A stretch of DNA of 64,000 bases from Boesenbergia rotunda (Eukaryota; Streptophyta; Magnoliopsida; Zingiberales; Zingiberaceae), in the NCBI GenBank assembly GCA_024364735.1, contig JAGFNQ010000187.1:566980-630979 (forward strand), read 5' to 3'. This document shows positions 1-10,775 of this stretch, in pieces. The position numbers and the translations under genes were made by a program. The notes beneath the pieces were generated by a model. The model ran no database searches. It was not told the DNA's origin and saw nothing but the letters and a program-made list of their open reading frames with translations. Numbering within the stretch: position 1 is the first letter of the stretch; every line of letters starts with the position of its first letter.

Positions 1-1273
1 ATATCCCTAGTCGATGAATTGATAAATATGGACACTATCAATTCTGTTGAGACTAACATGGGTTATTCTCTAATCAGCTGATTCTCACTGGCTGGTGACA
101 TTGGGATGTCCGGAGATAAACATGGATGCTAGTTAAGGGAACTAGTTCATTGGAGTGACTAGCTGTAAGACTTCATATGGTTATCTATATAGATATGTCA
201 ATGAAGTTCTTACTGCGGCTTAAGTGCGATGTTCCTTTGACTTGCGGTGTTCAAGTCATCTTGGTCATGGAGACTTATACTTTAACATCTTAAGCAAGCA
301 TCTCCAAGGAGGTGTGGACCCAGGATGATTGGGTATAAGCCGAAGTGCCCGAAGATGTTTGAACAACCTACAAAGGATTCACCACTCCTTGCGAGGAGAT
401 GTATACCCAGGCCTATCGTCGGATTGTTACTCAAAATCTCTGGCCAGAGTATATCATGTTTGTAGTGCGAGTCTCTAAAATACATGAGAGTAATAAGAAA
501 TCCAAAGGACGAGAAAGACATTACTTGGGCTAGGTGTGACGTAGTCAGCCTAGTGGGGACTGACACAAATAGACCGTGTCCTGAACCAAGTGGGTATAAG
601 ATGGTGAAGGGAATGGGGCACGATTCATTAGAGCTGCTGAAGGGTTTCAGAATAATTTCTTCTGAGGTCAAACCGTTGATCTTTCGATTAATTGGGGGTC
701 ATGATGTACTACTAGGTGCCACTCATGATCGTTCTATAATTTGTTGATTATAGACGGCCAACATAAATCGAAAGCCTATTTAGTCACACGCACTATGAGT
801 AATCCGAGGGATTTAAAATGAGTTGAAAATTGGATTTTCCGATCAAGAGAAATAAGTCGAATCTGAATTTATCAGAGGCGCAATGGAAGCTAAAATGGCT
901 AAGTCTTTTGAAGGCTTATTGGGCGAATTAAATAAGTTTAATTCGCGAACGGTTCGGGTTGGTTTGGCCGGCCAAAGAGGGTGCCAAACCTCCTTGAAGT
1001 GGACGGCCACCTATTGGGGAGAAAACCAATTAATTTTGGTTTAATTAATAAAATAGATCTAGCGCGATTTATTTTATAAATTATGGATAAATAAATTTGT
1101 ATAAAGAAATTTATATAAATAAATTTATAGAAATTTATTCTTTTTATGGAAGTTAAAATAATCCATGAATTGGTTTATTTTAATTTTATAAAATCAATTA
1201 TGAATTGATTTTTCCATAATAAGAAAGTTTATAAATTTCTTATAAAATTTATTCCATAATTTAAAGAGAAGAT

Positions 1274-1537
1274 TAATTAGTTTTATTATAAAGTTAGTTA
1301 TAATAAAATTCATAAGAGAATTTATAGGATAAATTTTCTTATGATAACTAATTAGTTTTATTATAAAATTGGTTATAATAAAACTTGATTTAAATGGAAT
1401 AATTTATAAGAGAATTTATAGGATAAATTTTCTTATGATAACTAATTAGTTTTATTATAAAGTTGGTTATAATAAAACTTGGTTTAAACGGAATAATTCA
1501 TAAGAGAATTTATAGGATAAATTTCTTATGATAACTA
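1274..1537 (+). repeat. Triplicated AT-rich U3 unit in LTR A1
   Basis: Three tandem units start near 1274, 1349 and 1443, each beginning TAATTAGTTTTATTATAAA and ending in TCTTATGATAAC. Unit one is about 75 bp and the next about 94 bp. The homologous place in A2 (about 36700-36785) and A3 (about 60940-61035) has a single unit, so the expansion is specific to this copy. Confidence 0.8.
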
Positions 1538-1582
1538 ATTCCGTTAATTCCGTTAAGAGGAGACTTGGCAAGGGAGAAGCAA

Positions 1583-1590
1583 CTATATAA
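1583..1590 (+). promoter_or_regulatory. TATA box of Copia A LTR (A1)
   Basis: CTATATAA is followed by GGAACCAA, a block conserved at the same place in A2 and A3. It marks the probable Pol II promoter and the U3/R boundary about 30 bp downstream. Confidence 0.65.
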
Positions 1591-2249
1591 GGAACCAAAG
1601 GGAAGCCTTTATTCCTAATCAATCAATTGATAATTGAGAAGCTCCCTCTCTCTCTTATTCTCTTCTCTTCTCTTCTCTCTTCCCCATTAGGGTCGGCGCC
1701 CTCTTCACCATCCCTAGGGCCGGCGCACACCAACCCTAGGGCCGGCGCCTCCCTCTCCAAAGTGGGTTGCCGTGAGCTTCAAGAAGAAGGAGAAACGAAA
1801 CAAGAAGAAGAAGAAGCGGATAGCGACTCCTCTCTTCTCGGAATTCGATTCCGTTTCTTTGTTGGTTAGTTTCCATTCTTTCCTATCTTTTCTCTTGTGC
1901 TTCTAGTTGTGCCTTCCGAGGATCTAGTAGTTCTCGTCGGCACAAAACTCGTGACTTTGCGAAGTCATCTCGAAGAGAACTCGGCGTGGACGCGAATAGA
2001 GGCGGAGCTTCCAAGGGACGCTACGGTTGGATCTCGTCCCTTTCTTCGAGTTACGAAAGGTATAAAGTAAATTAGTTTACTTTTCCGCAAAGTTTTATTT
2101 TATGATTATGTCAACACCCCATAAGGTTACATGCTAGATACGAAGTTAAAATAATTTAGGAAATTATTTTATGCAAATTCTTCCGCTGCACGTAAAAATT
2201 TAAAATTTTACGAACTCGTATCCTTGTCGACATGCACCCGGTCCCAACA

Positions 2250-3728
2250 ATATCATCCCATGATCACTTCTAACAAACATATACAAAACTTATAGCAAAA
2301 CAACTACACCATAGACTCTGTACTACATTCATAACTAAAACACTTATAGATTACAACACCTAACCAAAATAGTTGCAATGTCCAAAATGGTTCGGATTCG
2401 AGGTGAGACAGTTGGCATATAGAATTTGCTTAAATCAAGTGCTTATGTCGCTAAGCTCAGCTAAGAAAGATTTCACTTTTTCTCTGTCTGTTGGTGTGGG
2501 GAACATCTGGTCACAGTTAAAAGAAGACATTAGTATGTCATAAAAAGAGAAAGGAATGGAAGATAAAATTAAACGATTCTTAATGATCTTTTTCTAGTTA
2601 TGAAAATAGTAATGGTGAAAATGAAACTACTAATGTAACAAAAATGTTTTATAAGCTAAGGTTAACATCTTCCTGGGCACCTTCTTACAAAAGAATAAAA
2701 AACACAGCAAAGAAAACATAATCCAGTCAACAACATGATTTAGTTGCTCATTCACTTTGCACCAGACTTGACAACTCAAAGCTACATTGTAGTGCTCTGA
2801 ACAAGGCAAGCTCTGCTTTAGCTAATTCTAATTTATTTTAGCTATCAGTTTCTTAATTCACAACAATTTTTTCATCTTAAAGAATTCCATGACAAAAATA
2901 TAGGGTTTCAGCCTTAATCTTCCATACAAAAGGAAGAAGATGATATGGTAGTATATGCATATGCAATGAGAAAAGGGCATATGCTGATATATGCATATGC
3001 AGTAGTGAATTGCATTGATTTTATATTGGCTCAAGAAAGCCAAACTAGATTATAAATTCATCAAAAATACAATACCTTATTTGATTTAAAGTAGCCATGG
3101 ATTATCATATTAGGAGGAATATTTCTTTTGCTACTCAAAAAATATGTGCTATGTATGTTCAAGAATGAAGAATTATTCTTGGGCATGTGCAATGGATACA
3201 AGCAGCCTGTATTGAAAAAAGTTTATAGCATTGTCAAAGAGAGAAGCAAGGAGGCATACAATAATTGTGAGGATGTAAACCAGAAGTAGCTTTAGAAGTT
3301 GCAAGTTTATCTTAGGCTTCAAAATTTTATGTGAAAGGTACCTTGGAAAGGATTCCTACTATTGTTTGTTGCATTATTGACCATAATTATTCTGAGTGTA
3401 TTTAACCATGAAAGTGAGGTGACTAGTTTAAATTGTTTGTCTGCTACTTTCCTTATGCTAAGCAGGTGAGGAATCAAAATCATGAATCAGTAAAGCTACA
3501 ACGTTAACTACATTCACTAGAAAAAGTATATATACTCAGCAAGTTGTTTAATAAAAAAAATAGAATAAAAAACTGAATAATGTGAAGAGAAGGAATGATG
3601 TAAAAAACTAAAAAATGTGAATTGAAGCACAATAAAATTGCTTTTACAGAATGATGTAATTTTCAATCATTAAACCCAAAAGAGTTGTAATAGAATAAAA
3701 ATTTGTAACAAGCATAAATGAGACTAAC
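2250..3728. other. Low-copy sequence without a recognised gene
   Basis: No retroelement hallmark is seen in this 1.5 kb, and it is not repeated elsewhere in the window. It lies just 3' (minus strand) of the ABCC exons and could be the following intron. On the minus strand near 2455-2515 a short open stretch ending in a stop follows a pyrimidine-rich tract and the acceptor-like TGTGACCAG, so a terminal exon of some gene is possible. I could not identify it. Other short reading frames here show no family resemblance. Confidence 0.4.
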
Positions 3729-3947
3729 CCGTTTGACTGGAAACTCTGCTCCCATGCATGGCATCTGCGACACCAAATGATTAAGAAATGATTATCCACA
3801 ATAATAGATTACATAAAATTGTTATCCAACCAAAGCTTGCTTCACAATGTCGATTATAGCCAATATTTCATTCATGAGACTAACCCGTTTGTCTATATGT
3901 TGAAGACCTTCATTAGAAAATTTTTGCATTCTACTTATTACCAACGT
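3729..3947 (-). pseudogene. ABCC (MRP-type) transporter gene relic, two exons
   Basis: Read on the minus strand, 3947-3841 encodes a stretch containing ISRMQKFSNEGLQ and DKRVSLMNEILA. Spliced across 3840-3765 it continues as VKCHAWEQSFQS. This matches the pattern I know from the first transmembrane domain of plant ABCC vacuolar glutathione-conjugate pumps (..DKR..LMNEILAAMDTVKCYAWE.SFQS..). The 76-bp intron starts GCAAGC and ends GCAG, a GC-AG type. The second exon is 36 nt and ends before GTTAGT. Reading phase is kept across the junction and no stops occur, but conserved residues have drifted (AAMDT to AIIDI, CYAWE to CHAWE). Neighbouring exons are not found and a Copia relic abuts the upstream side. 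It is most likely a gene fragment or a gene torn apart by insertions. Confidence 0.72.
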
Positions 3948-3964
3948 CTGATATAAAATTAAAC

Positions 3965-4611
3965 CAACAAAGATTAACATGGTGTTGGTTTAATTTTAAA
4001 CTTTTCAAAGGATTCTGACTTATGTTTCATTAAATACACAGTCATATCTATAGAATTCGTCAGTAAAAATAATGAAATATTAATAACCTCCTCTAGTTAT
4101 TGTATTGAAAGGGCCACATACATCATTATGTATAAGTCCTAATAATTCATTAGCTCGTTTGCTTTGTCCACTAAAAAGATTTTTAGTTATCTTGCCAAAT
4201 AGACAAGATTCTCATACCTTATATAATTTAAAATTAAATGAGTCCAAAAGTTTATCCTTATGGAGATTAGATGTGTTGCTCATTTATATGACCCACGTGA
4301 CAGTGTTAGAGATATGTTTGGTTTAAAACATTGGACTATAACAGCTTTGTATTTATGTGATAAACTAAGTTTTCAGGATCTAGAGCATATAACCCATTTA
4401 TTAATTATGCACTATAATAGAACATATCATTTAAATAAATATAAAAATATTTGTTCTTTATTGTAAATGAAAAACTTTTCATATCCAAACAAGAAATAGA
4501 AATAATGTTTCTAGTTTAAAAAAAAAGCCCAATAGACAAAGATAAAAAAAATGGATCATACAACTATAACAGCAACTCTTGCAACATTGCTAACTGTAGG
4601 ATTGAGTACAG
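3965..4611 (-). pseudogene. Decayed Copia protease/integrase fragment
   Basis: The minus strand encodes pieces of Copia pol in order. First comes a protease-to-pre-integrase stretch (around SCLDMKSF, near 4480). Then follow the GAG-pre-integrase stretch ESCLFGKITKN and the start of the integrase core (LIHNDVCGPFNTITRGGY). The fragment ends with a frameshifted ESFEKFK. Several stops and at least one frameshift break it. The wording CESCL.GK.TK..F.GQ is that of Copia elements of a lineage different from A and H. No LTR or primer-binding site remains next to it. Confidence 0.75.
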
Positions 4612-5209
4612 CCATAGGGGGTGGATAGCGCTCTTGAAATTTTCAATTTAATGAACGAGTATATAGTGGAATAAAACAAGTACACAAGAACACAATGCTA
4701 ACATATTTTCTTTACTTGGTTCAGAGCCTGTGATGGCTCCTACTCCAAGGCTCACAGTCCTGTATAGAAAATATGCAATAGTTATACTGAAAATCATCAA
4801 GGAATGAAACCCTCACCTACTCCTCTCAGGGGAGATCACCTATTGAAACCCTCGGTTAGACTTTTACTCAGCCTCCGATGACACCAAAACTCGCGATGTA
4901 CGATCCTCAACCCGTCTTGACTCCTGTCCGTTGTTCTCACTCGATCAAGTCTTTTGCCCAATCCTCCAAATTAGGACTTCAGTACCCAACCCTCGGTCAG
5001 GTCTTTGTGCCCAACTTCACTCATAAAGACTTTGGTGCCCAGCTCTCGGCCAAGACTTAGTGCCCAATCCTACAGATCAGGACTTAGTGCCTAGGTACGC
5101 TAGGACTTTCATGCACAATCAAAGTAACACGTTAGATCACAAAACTTCCTTAACTTTGAACACTTTGTCAACATCAAAACATGTTTCGATCATGTATTCC
5201 GGCACCAAA
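4612..5209 (-). mobile_element. SIRE-like LTR fragment K (internally deleted)
   Basis: The left edge resembles the start of the F LTR as seen on the plus strand (GGGGGTG near a lost TGTGGGATC). It keeps the block CTTGGTT..GCTCCTACTCCAAGGC found at 32140-32180. The middle, including promoter and GC hairpins, is missing, so it is about 600 bp against 1240 bp for F. It contains degenerate GTGCCCA...CAGGACTT tandem units at about 4940-5100. Its right edge, GGCACCAAAA, is followed by the first bases of a reversed polypurine tract (ATCTC), where element C has inserted. Confidence 0.7.
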
Positions 5210-5739
5210 ATCTCTGTTGGTGCAAAGAGCATCAGTCATGAGTAGTCAACCTCTAGTGTTTCGATGTTTGAGAATATACTAAGGTCTAGTCAAAGTGATT
5301 AAGGGTTAAGCCAAATATGACCTAATGATTGGTAGGGTAAACCCAGGTTTGATCGGTTTGACAAAGGGTTAGCCAAACATGACCTGATATTTGGCAGAAA
5401 CAATATACGAAGGTCTAGTCAAAGTAATCAAGGGTTAAACCAAATAGGACCTAATGTTTGGTAGGGTAAACTCAGGTTTGATCAGTTTGACAAAAGGTTA
5501 AGCTAAATAGGATCTTATATTTGGCAGAGTGAATAGAACCTAGAGTTTGTCATTTTGACCAAGGGATAAGCCAAACAGGACTTGATGTTTGGCAGAGAGA
5601 CTAAACTCATATCTGGTCAAATAGACCAAAGGACTGAGACAAACAGGACTTGATGTTTGGTAGAGAGAAAGTCTAGTCAGGATAAAGATGACTAGCAAAG
5701 AAGTCATTATGAAGGAACGAAATCCTAGTAAGTGAATCT

Positions 5740-5905
5740 TGATGGAAGAAATCTAGGTGAGTGAAGCTGGGTCCTAGTGAGTGAAGCTAGGTGAAAGAAA
5801 TCCTAATGAGTGAAACTAGGTGGAAGAAATCTTGGTGAGTGAAGCTGGGTCCTAGTGAGTGAAGCTAGCTGGAAGAAATCCTGGTGAGTGAAGCTGGGCA
5901 AGAAG
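5740..5905 (+). repeat. GTGAGTGAAGCTAGG minisatellite in LTR C
   Basis: About six degenerate units carry (A/T)GTGAGTGAAGCTGGGTCC and GTGGAAGAAATCC. Each SIRE-like LTR in the window has a different minisatellite at this same relative place, upstream of the conserved CCAACCG block. Confidence 0.75.
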
Positions 5906-6581
5906 TCTAGGTCCGGGGGACTGAGCACGAAGTCCTGGTCGAGGATCGGCCAACGGAGTCTTTGCCAAGCGAGGACTACAGACAGAAGTAGAGACGGGTT
6001 GAGGATCGGACGTCTCGAGATCCGGGAGTCTCGGAGGCCGAGCACGTAGTCTTGGTCCGGGGGACCGAGCAAAAGGCATAACCGAGTGGGGATCGCGGAC
6101 AGAAGTAGAGATGGGTCGAGGTTAGACGCCTCAAGATTTGGGTTCTCGGAAGGCTGAGCACAAGTCCAACCGGAGGTCCCGGTTGGCAAAAGGTAACTTC
6201 TCTAGGGTGGAGTAGGTTAGGACACGTTCCTCGAGAAAGGGAATAGTAGGCATCGGTTCAACCTAGGATTTCATTTGAAATCCAAAGTCAAAACCTAGGA
6301 TTCTTTGTCTGCTTGTTGTATGTTATGTTGTCTTTCAGGTACCTAGAGTTGGAGGTAAGATAGGAGAGCGAACGCAAGAAAACAAGTTGCTGGGAAGAGC
6401 TTCCTGGGTGCCTGAATGGTATCAAGTACCCTGTATTAGTCAACGCCCAACATCCTAGGCACCTGATTCATCCCAGGCGCCTGGGAAGGGGACTTATCCA
6501 CTGCGCCGAGTTCGCTGCTACGGATCAACTTTTGACTGCTTATGAGGTGCCCAAAAGCTTATCAGGCACCCAAGAAGCTAG

Positions 6582-6602
6582 TATAAAAAGGGGTTCGACC
6601 CC
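6582..6602 (+). promoter_or_regulatory. TATA box with adjoining GGGGTTCGACCCC hairpin, LTR C
   Basis: TATAAAAA is followed at once by GGGGTTCGACCCC, a 5-bp perfect stem around TCG. The same layout is present in D, E and F, so it is probably the U3/R promoter core. Confidence 0.7.
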
Positions 6603-7077
6603 TCACATCAAGATATCAAGTTTTCCATCTGCTCATTCATTCTGTGTAAAGCAAAAGTGCTCAAGGTGAAGCTCTGCGACTAAGGAGGCTCCAGGAGGAA
6701 GTGCGCGATGCTTCAGAGTTCCAGATTGGTTGGGATCGTCAAATTTGTTTTGTTTTCTTTTAATTTATAAGTTGTAATTATTCTTTATATTTGTGCTTGC
6801 ATTTCAAACTGTAAGATATTTTTCTCCACCTTCCGATATTCCAGAAAGGTGACCAATAGTGGACTCACACCGAGTACATAGGCCTTGGACGTAAAGACCC
6901 TGGGGGGTTGAGAACCAAGTAAATAAATCCCGCATTCTACTGCTTTATTTTCTTTATTTATTATTCCGCTGCGTACTAACATTCTGATAGAAAGATGATT
7001 GATCGAACAACAAAGTTTTAGGAAAAAGTTCTAGTCGATATTCACTCCCCCTCTATCGACACCACCGATCCCACAAT

Positions 7078-7090
7078 TGGTATCAGAGCA
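7078..7090 (+). other. Primer-binding site of C
   Basis: TGGTATCAGAGCA lies 2 bp after the 5' LTR and complements the 3' end of plant initiator tRNA-Met over 12 bases. Confidence 0.9.
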
Positions 7091-7199
7091 GGTGGTTCTG
7101 ATCGGACTCACCGCCGAAGGAGCAAAGAAGGTTAGAAATTGAGGGGGAGTCAAGGGTGAATAATAGTATATTTTAATTATGTCCATTTTTAAAGTTCAT

Positions 7200-7576
7200 A
7201 TAATTTGTTTTAAGTGCAATGAGAGAGGACACACAAAAACCAGTGTGTTACTCGTAAGATTCGTACTTCACTACTGGCAGCAATGAAGGAATCAACATTA
7301 GGAGTCCGGAGGGACAAAAGTCATATCCGGTGTTTCATGTGCCAAAGGTAGGGACATTACAAGAACCAGTGTCCAGACTGGAAAATGACCCGATCCACAA
7401 TGCTAGAAAATGCAACGAAGGTACAAAAAGTTAATTCTAGCAAAAGTGTTTTTCAAATTTCAGCAATGTTAGATATTTCTTCTAATAACTTAGATAATCA
7501 TGTTTATTTTACTATTAAGTTAGATTATTTACACAATAAATTAAATATATTGCATGATAAATTAGCTAGTAATTGA
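7200..7576 (+). pseudogene. Broken gag nucleocapsid region of C, two CCHC knuckles
   Basis: The first knuckle (CFKCNERGH, then a one-base frameshift before the last Cys) lies near 7208-7250. The second (CFMCQR, a stop codon, GHYKNQCP) is near 7335-7378. Such tandem Cys-Cys-His-Cys knuckles bind RNA in the nucleocapsid of SIRE-like Gag proteins. Translation continues into a hydrophilic, Asn-rich segment (7385-7576) without similarity I recognise. No gag core upstream of the knuckles is found: the primer-binding site is only 120 bp away, so the N-terminal part of gag has been lost. Confidence 0.75.
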
Positions 7577-8185
7577 TCCAAATCAAATATTGACAATAGT
7601 AAAATATTGAATATTAATTCCTTAATCTTTAAAATTAATACTACAATTTTTGAAATTAATTCTAATATTTTAATTAGTAATATTTTTGATAATTCTGATA
7701 ATACGAAGGATAGTGATAAAATCTTAATTAATAATCTTTCTGATGTTTCTGATAATTCTATGGATAGTGATGAAATCTTAATTAATAATCTTTCTGATAA
7801 ATATAACTCTGAGGATAATGAGGAAACTTAATTAATATTTTTGGTGATAATGTTAATGATAATAGTTAACCCTTAATTAATGAATCTACTTACTTTGAAG
7901 ATAATGATACAACCTTAATTAGAAATTCTGAAAATTATTCTACCTATTTTGATGATAATAAATAATACAACGTTTATTAATTACGAAGATAAACATGAAT
8001 ATGATTCTGAAGATGAAGATGAATTTATTAAAATTGAAGCAATAATTAAAAAGACTTTCACGAATTCAAATAAAACAGAAATAGTAAATAAAATTGAAAA
8101 CTTAAAAACAAAAAAAATAATAGATGAATAAGAATTTTTTGAATTAATGGAAATGATGCAATTATATCCAAAATTACTATTCAAA
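7577..8185 (+). pseudogene. Asn/Asp-rich coding-like segment after the knuckles of C
   Basis: In the gag direction this segment reads as low-complexity acidic/Asn-rich protein in blocks broken by stops. Two near-repeats of SDKILINNLSD and SDEILINNLSD lie about 66 bp apart (7710-7800), and an acidic run YDSEDEDEF appears near 8000. Composition is strongly AT-rich. It may be the linker between gag and pol of the parent element after decay, or simply AT-rich filler. No function is claimed. Confidence 0.4.
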
Positions 8186-8640
8186 TCTTAAAACTTCAAT
8201 CTTAATTAATTCTTACCAACTTAATGCTTAATTATTCTTAACAAATTAATCCTTAATTAATTCTTAACAACTTAATTCTTAATTTCATTCTTAAATCTTA
8301 ATTAATTCTTAATTCTTAATTTAATTTCTAATTTATAATTAATTCTTAATTTAATTCTTAATTCTTAATTAATTCTTAATAACTTAATTCTTAATTTAAT
8401 TCTTAATTTAATTCTTAATTCTTAATTAATTCTTAACAACTTAAATTTTAATAAATTTTTAAATTTTAATTAATTCTTAACAACTTAAATTTTAAATAAT
8501 TGTTAACAACTTAAATTTTAATTAATTCTTAACAACTTAAATTTTAATTAATTCTTAACAACTTAAATTTTAATTAATTCTTAACAACTTAACTTTAACA
8601 ATGTAAAATCTTAATTAATCCTTAAATCTTAATTGATTAG
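8186..8640 (+). repeat. AT-rich tandem repeat TTAATTAATTCTTAACAACT
   Basis: The stretch consists almost wholly of TTAATTC and TTAACAACTTAAA words. From about 8450 to 8595 a 26-bp period (AACAACTTAAATTTTAATTA plus six bases) is regular over five units. Confidence 0.85.
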
Positions 8641-9639
8641 CAATTCAACTTTAATAACAAATTCAATCCTTAATTCAACAAAATCCACGAACGAAATTCC
8701 AATTAATTATCTTCAATTATGAAACTAAATAAAATCCTATTCAACTGAAACATTTAACTTAATAATAATAAATATGTCAATGTGGGTTGACTTATTCGTG
8801 GGTTCACACGTTCTGTATCAAATCAAGAATTTGATACTTGACTAGAAATCTAATTAAAATGATTTGACTTGATTGATACATGCATAACTGTCATGCTCAT
8901 GCATTTGTCTATTTTTCAATATATATCTATCATGTCATTCATGTTTACTGTTGTGCTTAACTTAGAATGGCTAGATAGGAAAAAGGTTGTTTGACACTTG
9001 CCTAACATAGTACTAGGGTGGGGTGAGATGATAGTACATTAGGAAAGTTTGGTCTAAGAAGTCAGGAAGGGTAAGGAGTACCCAACCTGGTCGACCTAGC
9101 TAAGTGGAACTAGCTGAAGCTACCTCACCACATCCTAGACTAGTTAGACCAGAGTTTCTCAAAGAGTAAATTAAAAGTGTTATTTCTTTAAAAGGTTTTG
9201 TCTAAGGAATGAGTTGTTGATCTAATAAGGCTTAGGCAAAAGAAGACCCTTATGCCTCTCCAAGACCAGGAAGCTAATTAATGAAATTTACTTTTAAGTT
9301 ACTAATTGTTAAACTTGAATCTAACTCAAGGGAAAACAATCTATATTATTAAATTGAGAAAATTTATTCAAGCATCTCACAAACACACATAAGGCAACCA
9401 TACTTGTTTGTACTACGACATTCGGAATGAGTGAGATGATAAGGACTAAGCAATTGATAAATATTTTCAAAATGAATTAAAAAATCCTTAGAATATTTTC
9501 TTAAAAATATATTTTCAAAATAATGATTAAATATAATAATATTTTAATGAATTTCATGCTTGATTGGGTGTTTACCTATAAATACATTTTCAAAAAAATT
9601 ATATACCTTTTTGAAAATTGTTTGACCTAGACTTAGATA
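8641..9639 (+). other. Non-coding AT-rich interior of C
   Basis: No reading frame or domain is recognised. CATCTCAC...GTGAGATG (9373-9435) forms inverted arms around 50 bases, and a similar block appears in E near 13972-14030. This links the interiors of C and E. Confidence 0.5.
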
Positions 9640-10775
9640 CAAACCTTCTAGGTCGACACTAAAGTCCCTTAAGACACTTAGGTAGAGTTCCTTGTAGTTA
9701 ACAAGGGTAGCCAGAAGGTGTCAGGTTCAGGGGGAGATTTTTCTAATTCTTTTGAAAATCATTGTTTATTCTTTTCAAAAATTTATCACTTTCAAAATGG
9801 TTTTTGCTTGAAAAATTATTATGTCTTTCAACATGCTTTTTGAAAAATGTTTTTTTTTCAAAAATTTATTATGTCTTTCATAATATTTTTCAAAAAAAAT
9901 ACTTCTTCAAATACTATCATATTCTTTCAAAAATATTTTTTACAAATTTCTTTAATTGCTATTATGATTTAGATAAACTCTAAAGACACATAGGAAGTTT
10001 TCTTTATGATCTACAAGAATTCCTAAGATTATGGCAGGATTAGGGGGAGTCCTAATCAAAAGAAATTAATATAAATCTATTTCTGATTACTTCAAAATAT
10101 TTCTTAAAATTCTTTTTGTAATTCTTTTCATTTGAATCAAACCCTAAGACTCAAAGAAAGATCAACTTATAGTTAACAAGCTTCCTAGAACTGTGTCAGA
10201 CTTAGGGGGAGTTCAAACTAAAAGAACCATTAGAAGTTACAAAAATATTATATTTTCAAGAACTTTAAAATACTTCTTAAATTTTTTTTTGTAAATTCTT
10301 TTCGTTTGATTCAAACCCTAACACTCAGAGGAAGATCAACTTGTGGTCAACAAGCTTCCTAGGACTGTGTCAGTCTTAGAGGGAGGTTTAAATTAAAAGA
10401 AACATTGGAGCTTTCAAAAATATTATATTTTCAAAAAAATACTATATTTTTAAAAATACTTTATTTTTGAAAATAGAATATCCTCATTTTCCAAAACATA
10501 TCTCGAAAGCTTTTGCCTTTTGAATATTTTTTAAAATACTTTATCTTGAGTTTTAAAAAAATCTCCAAGACACATAAGAAAGTTTTCCTTGTAGTTATCA
10601 AGGTTTCCTAGGATTATGTCATATTGGGGAGGAATCCAAACCAGGAAAACTATTATTCTTCAAAAATTGAAACCATATGTTGAAAATCTCTATTTTGATT
10701 GGAAAATCTCTAGGACACATAGGAATTTTTTTGTGGTCAACAAGATTCCTAGGGTTGTGTCAGAGTCAGGAAAGT
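9640..10775 (+). repeat. Six degenerate hairpin units in interior of C
   Basis: Units lie near 9645-9740, 9975-10045, 10140-10215, 10320-10395, 10565-10640 and 10705-10765. Each follows the pattern CTAGGACACATAGGAA, a short spacer, CCTTGTAGTTAACAAGG, TTCCTAGG, GTGTCAG, then GGGGGAG in most. The unit is an imperfect inverted repeat centred on GTTAAC. Spacers of 80-250 bp of AT-rich sequence separate units. Confidence 0.75.

Larger units (their letters stand above)
1..2249 (+). mobile_element. Copia family A LTR (copy A1), 5' end beyond window
   Basis: This stretch matches the LTRs at 35153-37475 and 59438-61725 nearly base for base, starting about 230 bp inside the LTR. It ends in CCCGGTCCCAACA, the 3' end of the family. 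Sequence after 2249 is not the primer-binding site seen after copies A2 and A3, so this is either a 3' LTR or a solo LTR. It holds an AT-rich U3, a TATA box, a CT-rich stretch and a well-conserved U5 containing TCGGCACAAAACTCG. Short reading frames inside it are fortuitous. Confidence 0.9.
5215..7075 (+). repeat. 5' LTR of element C
   Basis: It runs from TGTTGGTGCAAAGAGCATC to CCGATCCCACA, 1861 bp. The start is repeated at 11101 and the middle at 18991-19435 and 31519-32031. It contains a U3 repeat around GGTAAACCCAGGTTTGATCGG (5330-5640), GTGAGTGAAGCTGGG minisatellite units (5740-5900), the CCAACCGGAGG...CGGTTGG hairpin (6167-6185), a TATA box at 6582 and a primer-binding site directly after its end. 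Confidence 0.9.

Noticed and set aside
282..671. Minus-strand open frame of about 129 codons, also seen at 35660-36046 in Copia A LTRs
   Set aside because: It lies within the LTR U3, is much shorter in the third copy (59871-60113), has no recognisable domain and follows LTR homology in all frames. It is best explained as a shadow of the repeat.
2250..2260. Primer-binding site after LTR A1
   Set aside because: The sequence after the LTR is ATATCATCCC, not TGGTATCAGAGC, so it is not a 5' LTR.
5976..6189. Three overlapping minus-strand frames of 61-128 codons
   Set aside because: They are shadows of the C LTR with repeated LRDSRI/SLLLS-like words from tandem DNA units.
7981..8184. Minus-strand frame of 67 codons rich in Ser and Phe
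   Set aside because: It is the antisense of the acidic/Asn-rich gag-direction segment and is explained by AT-rich composition.
9762..9983. Plus-strand Phe-rich frame suggesting membrane segments
   Set aside because: It arises from TTTTTCAAAA words in the AT-rich interior of C; the hairpin-unit spacers give similar frames by chance.
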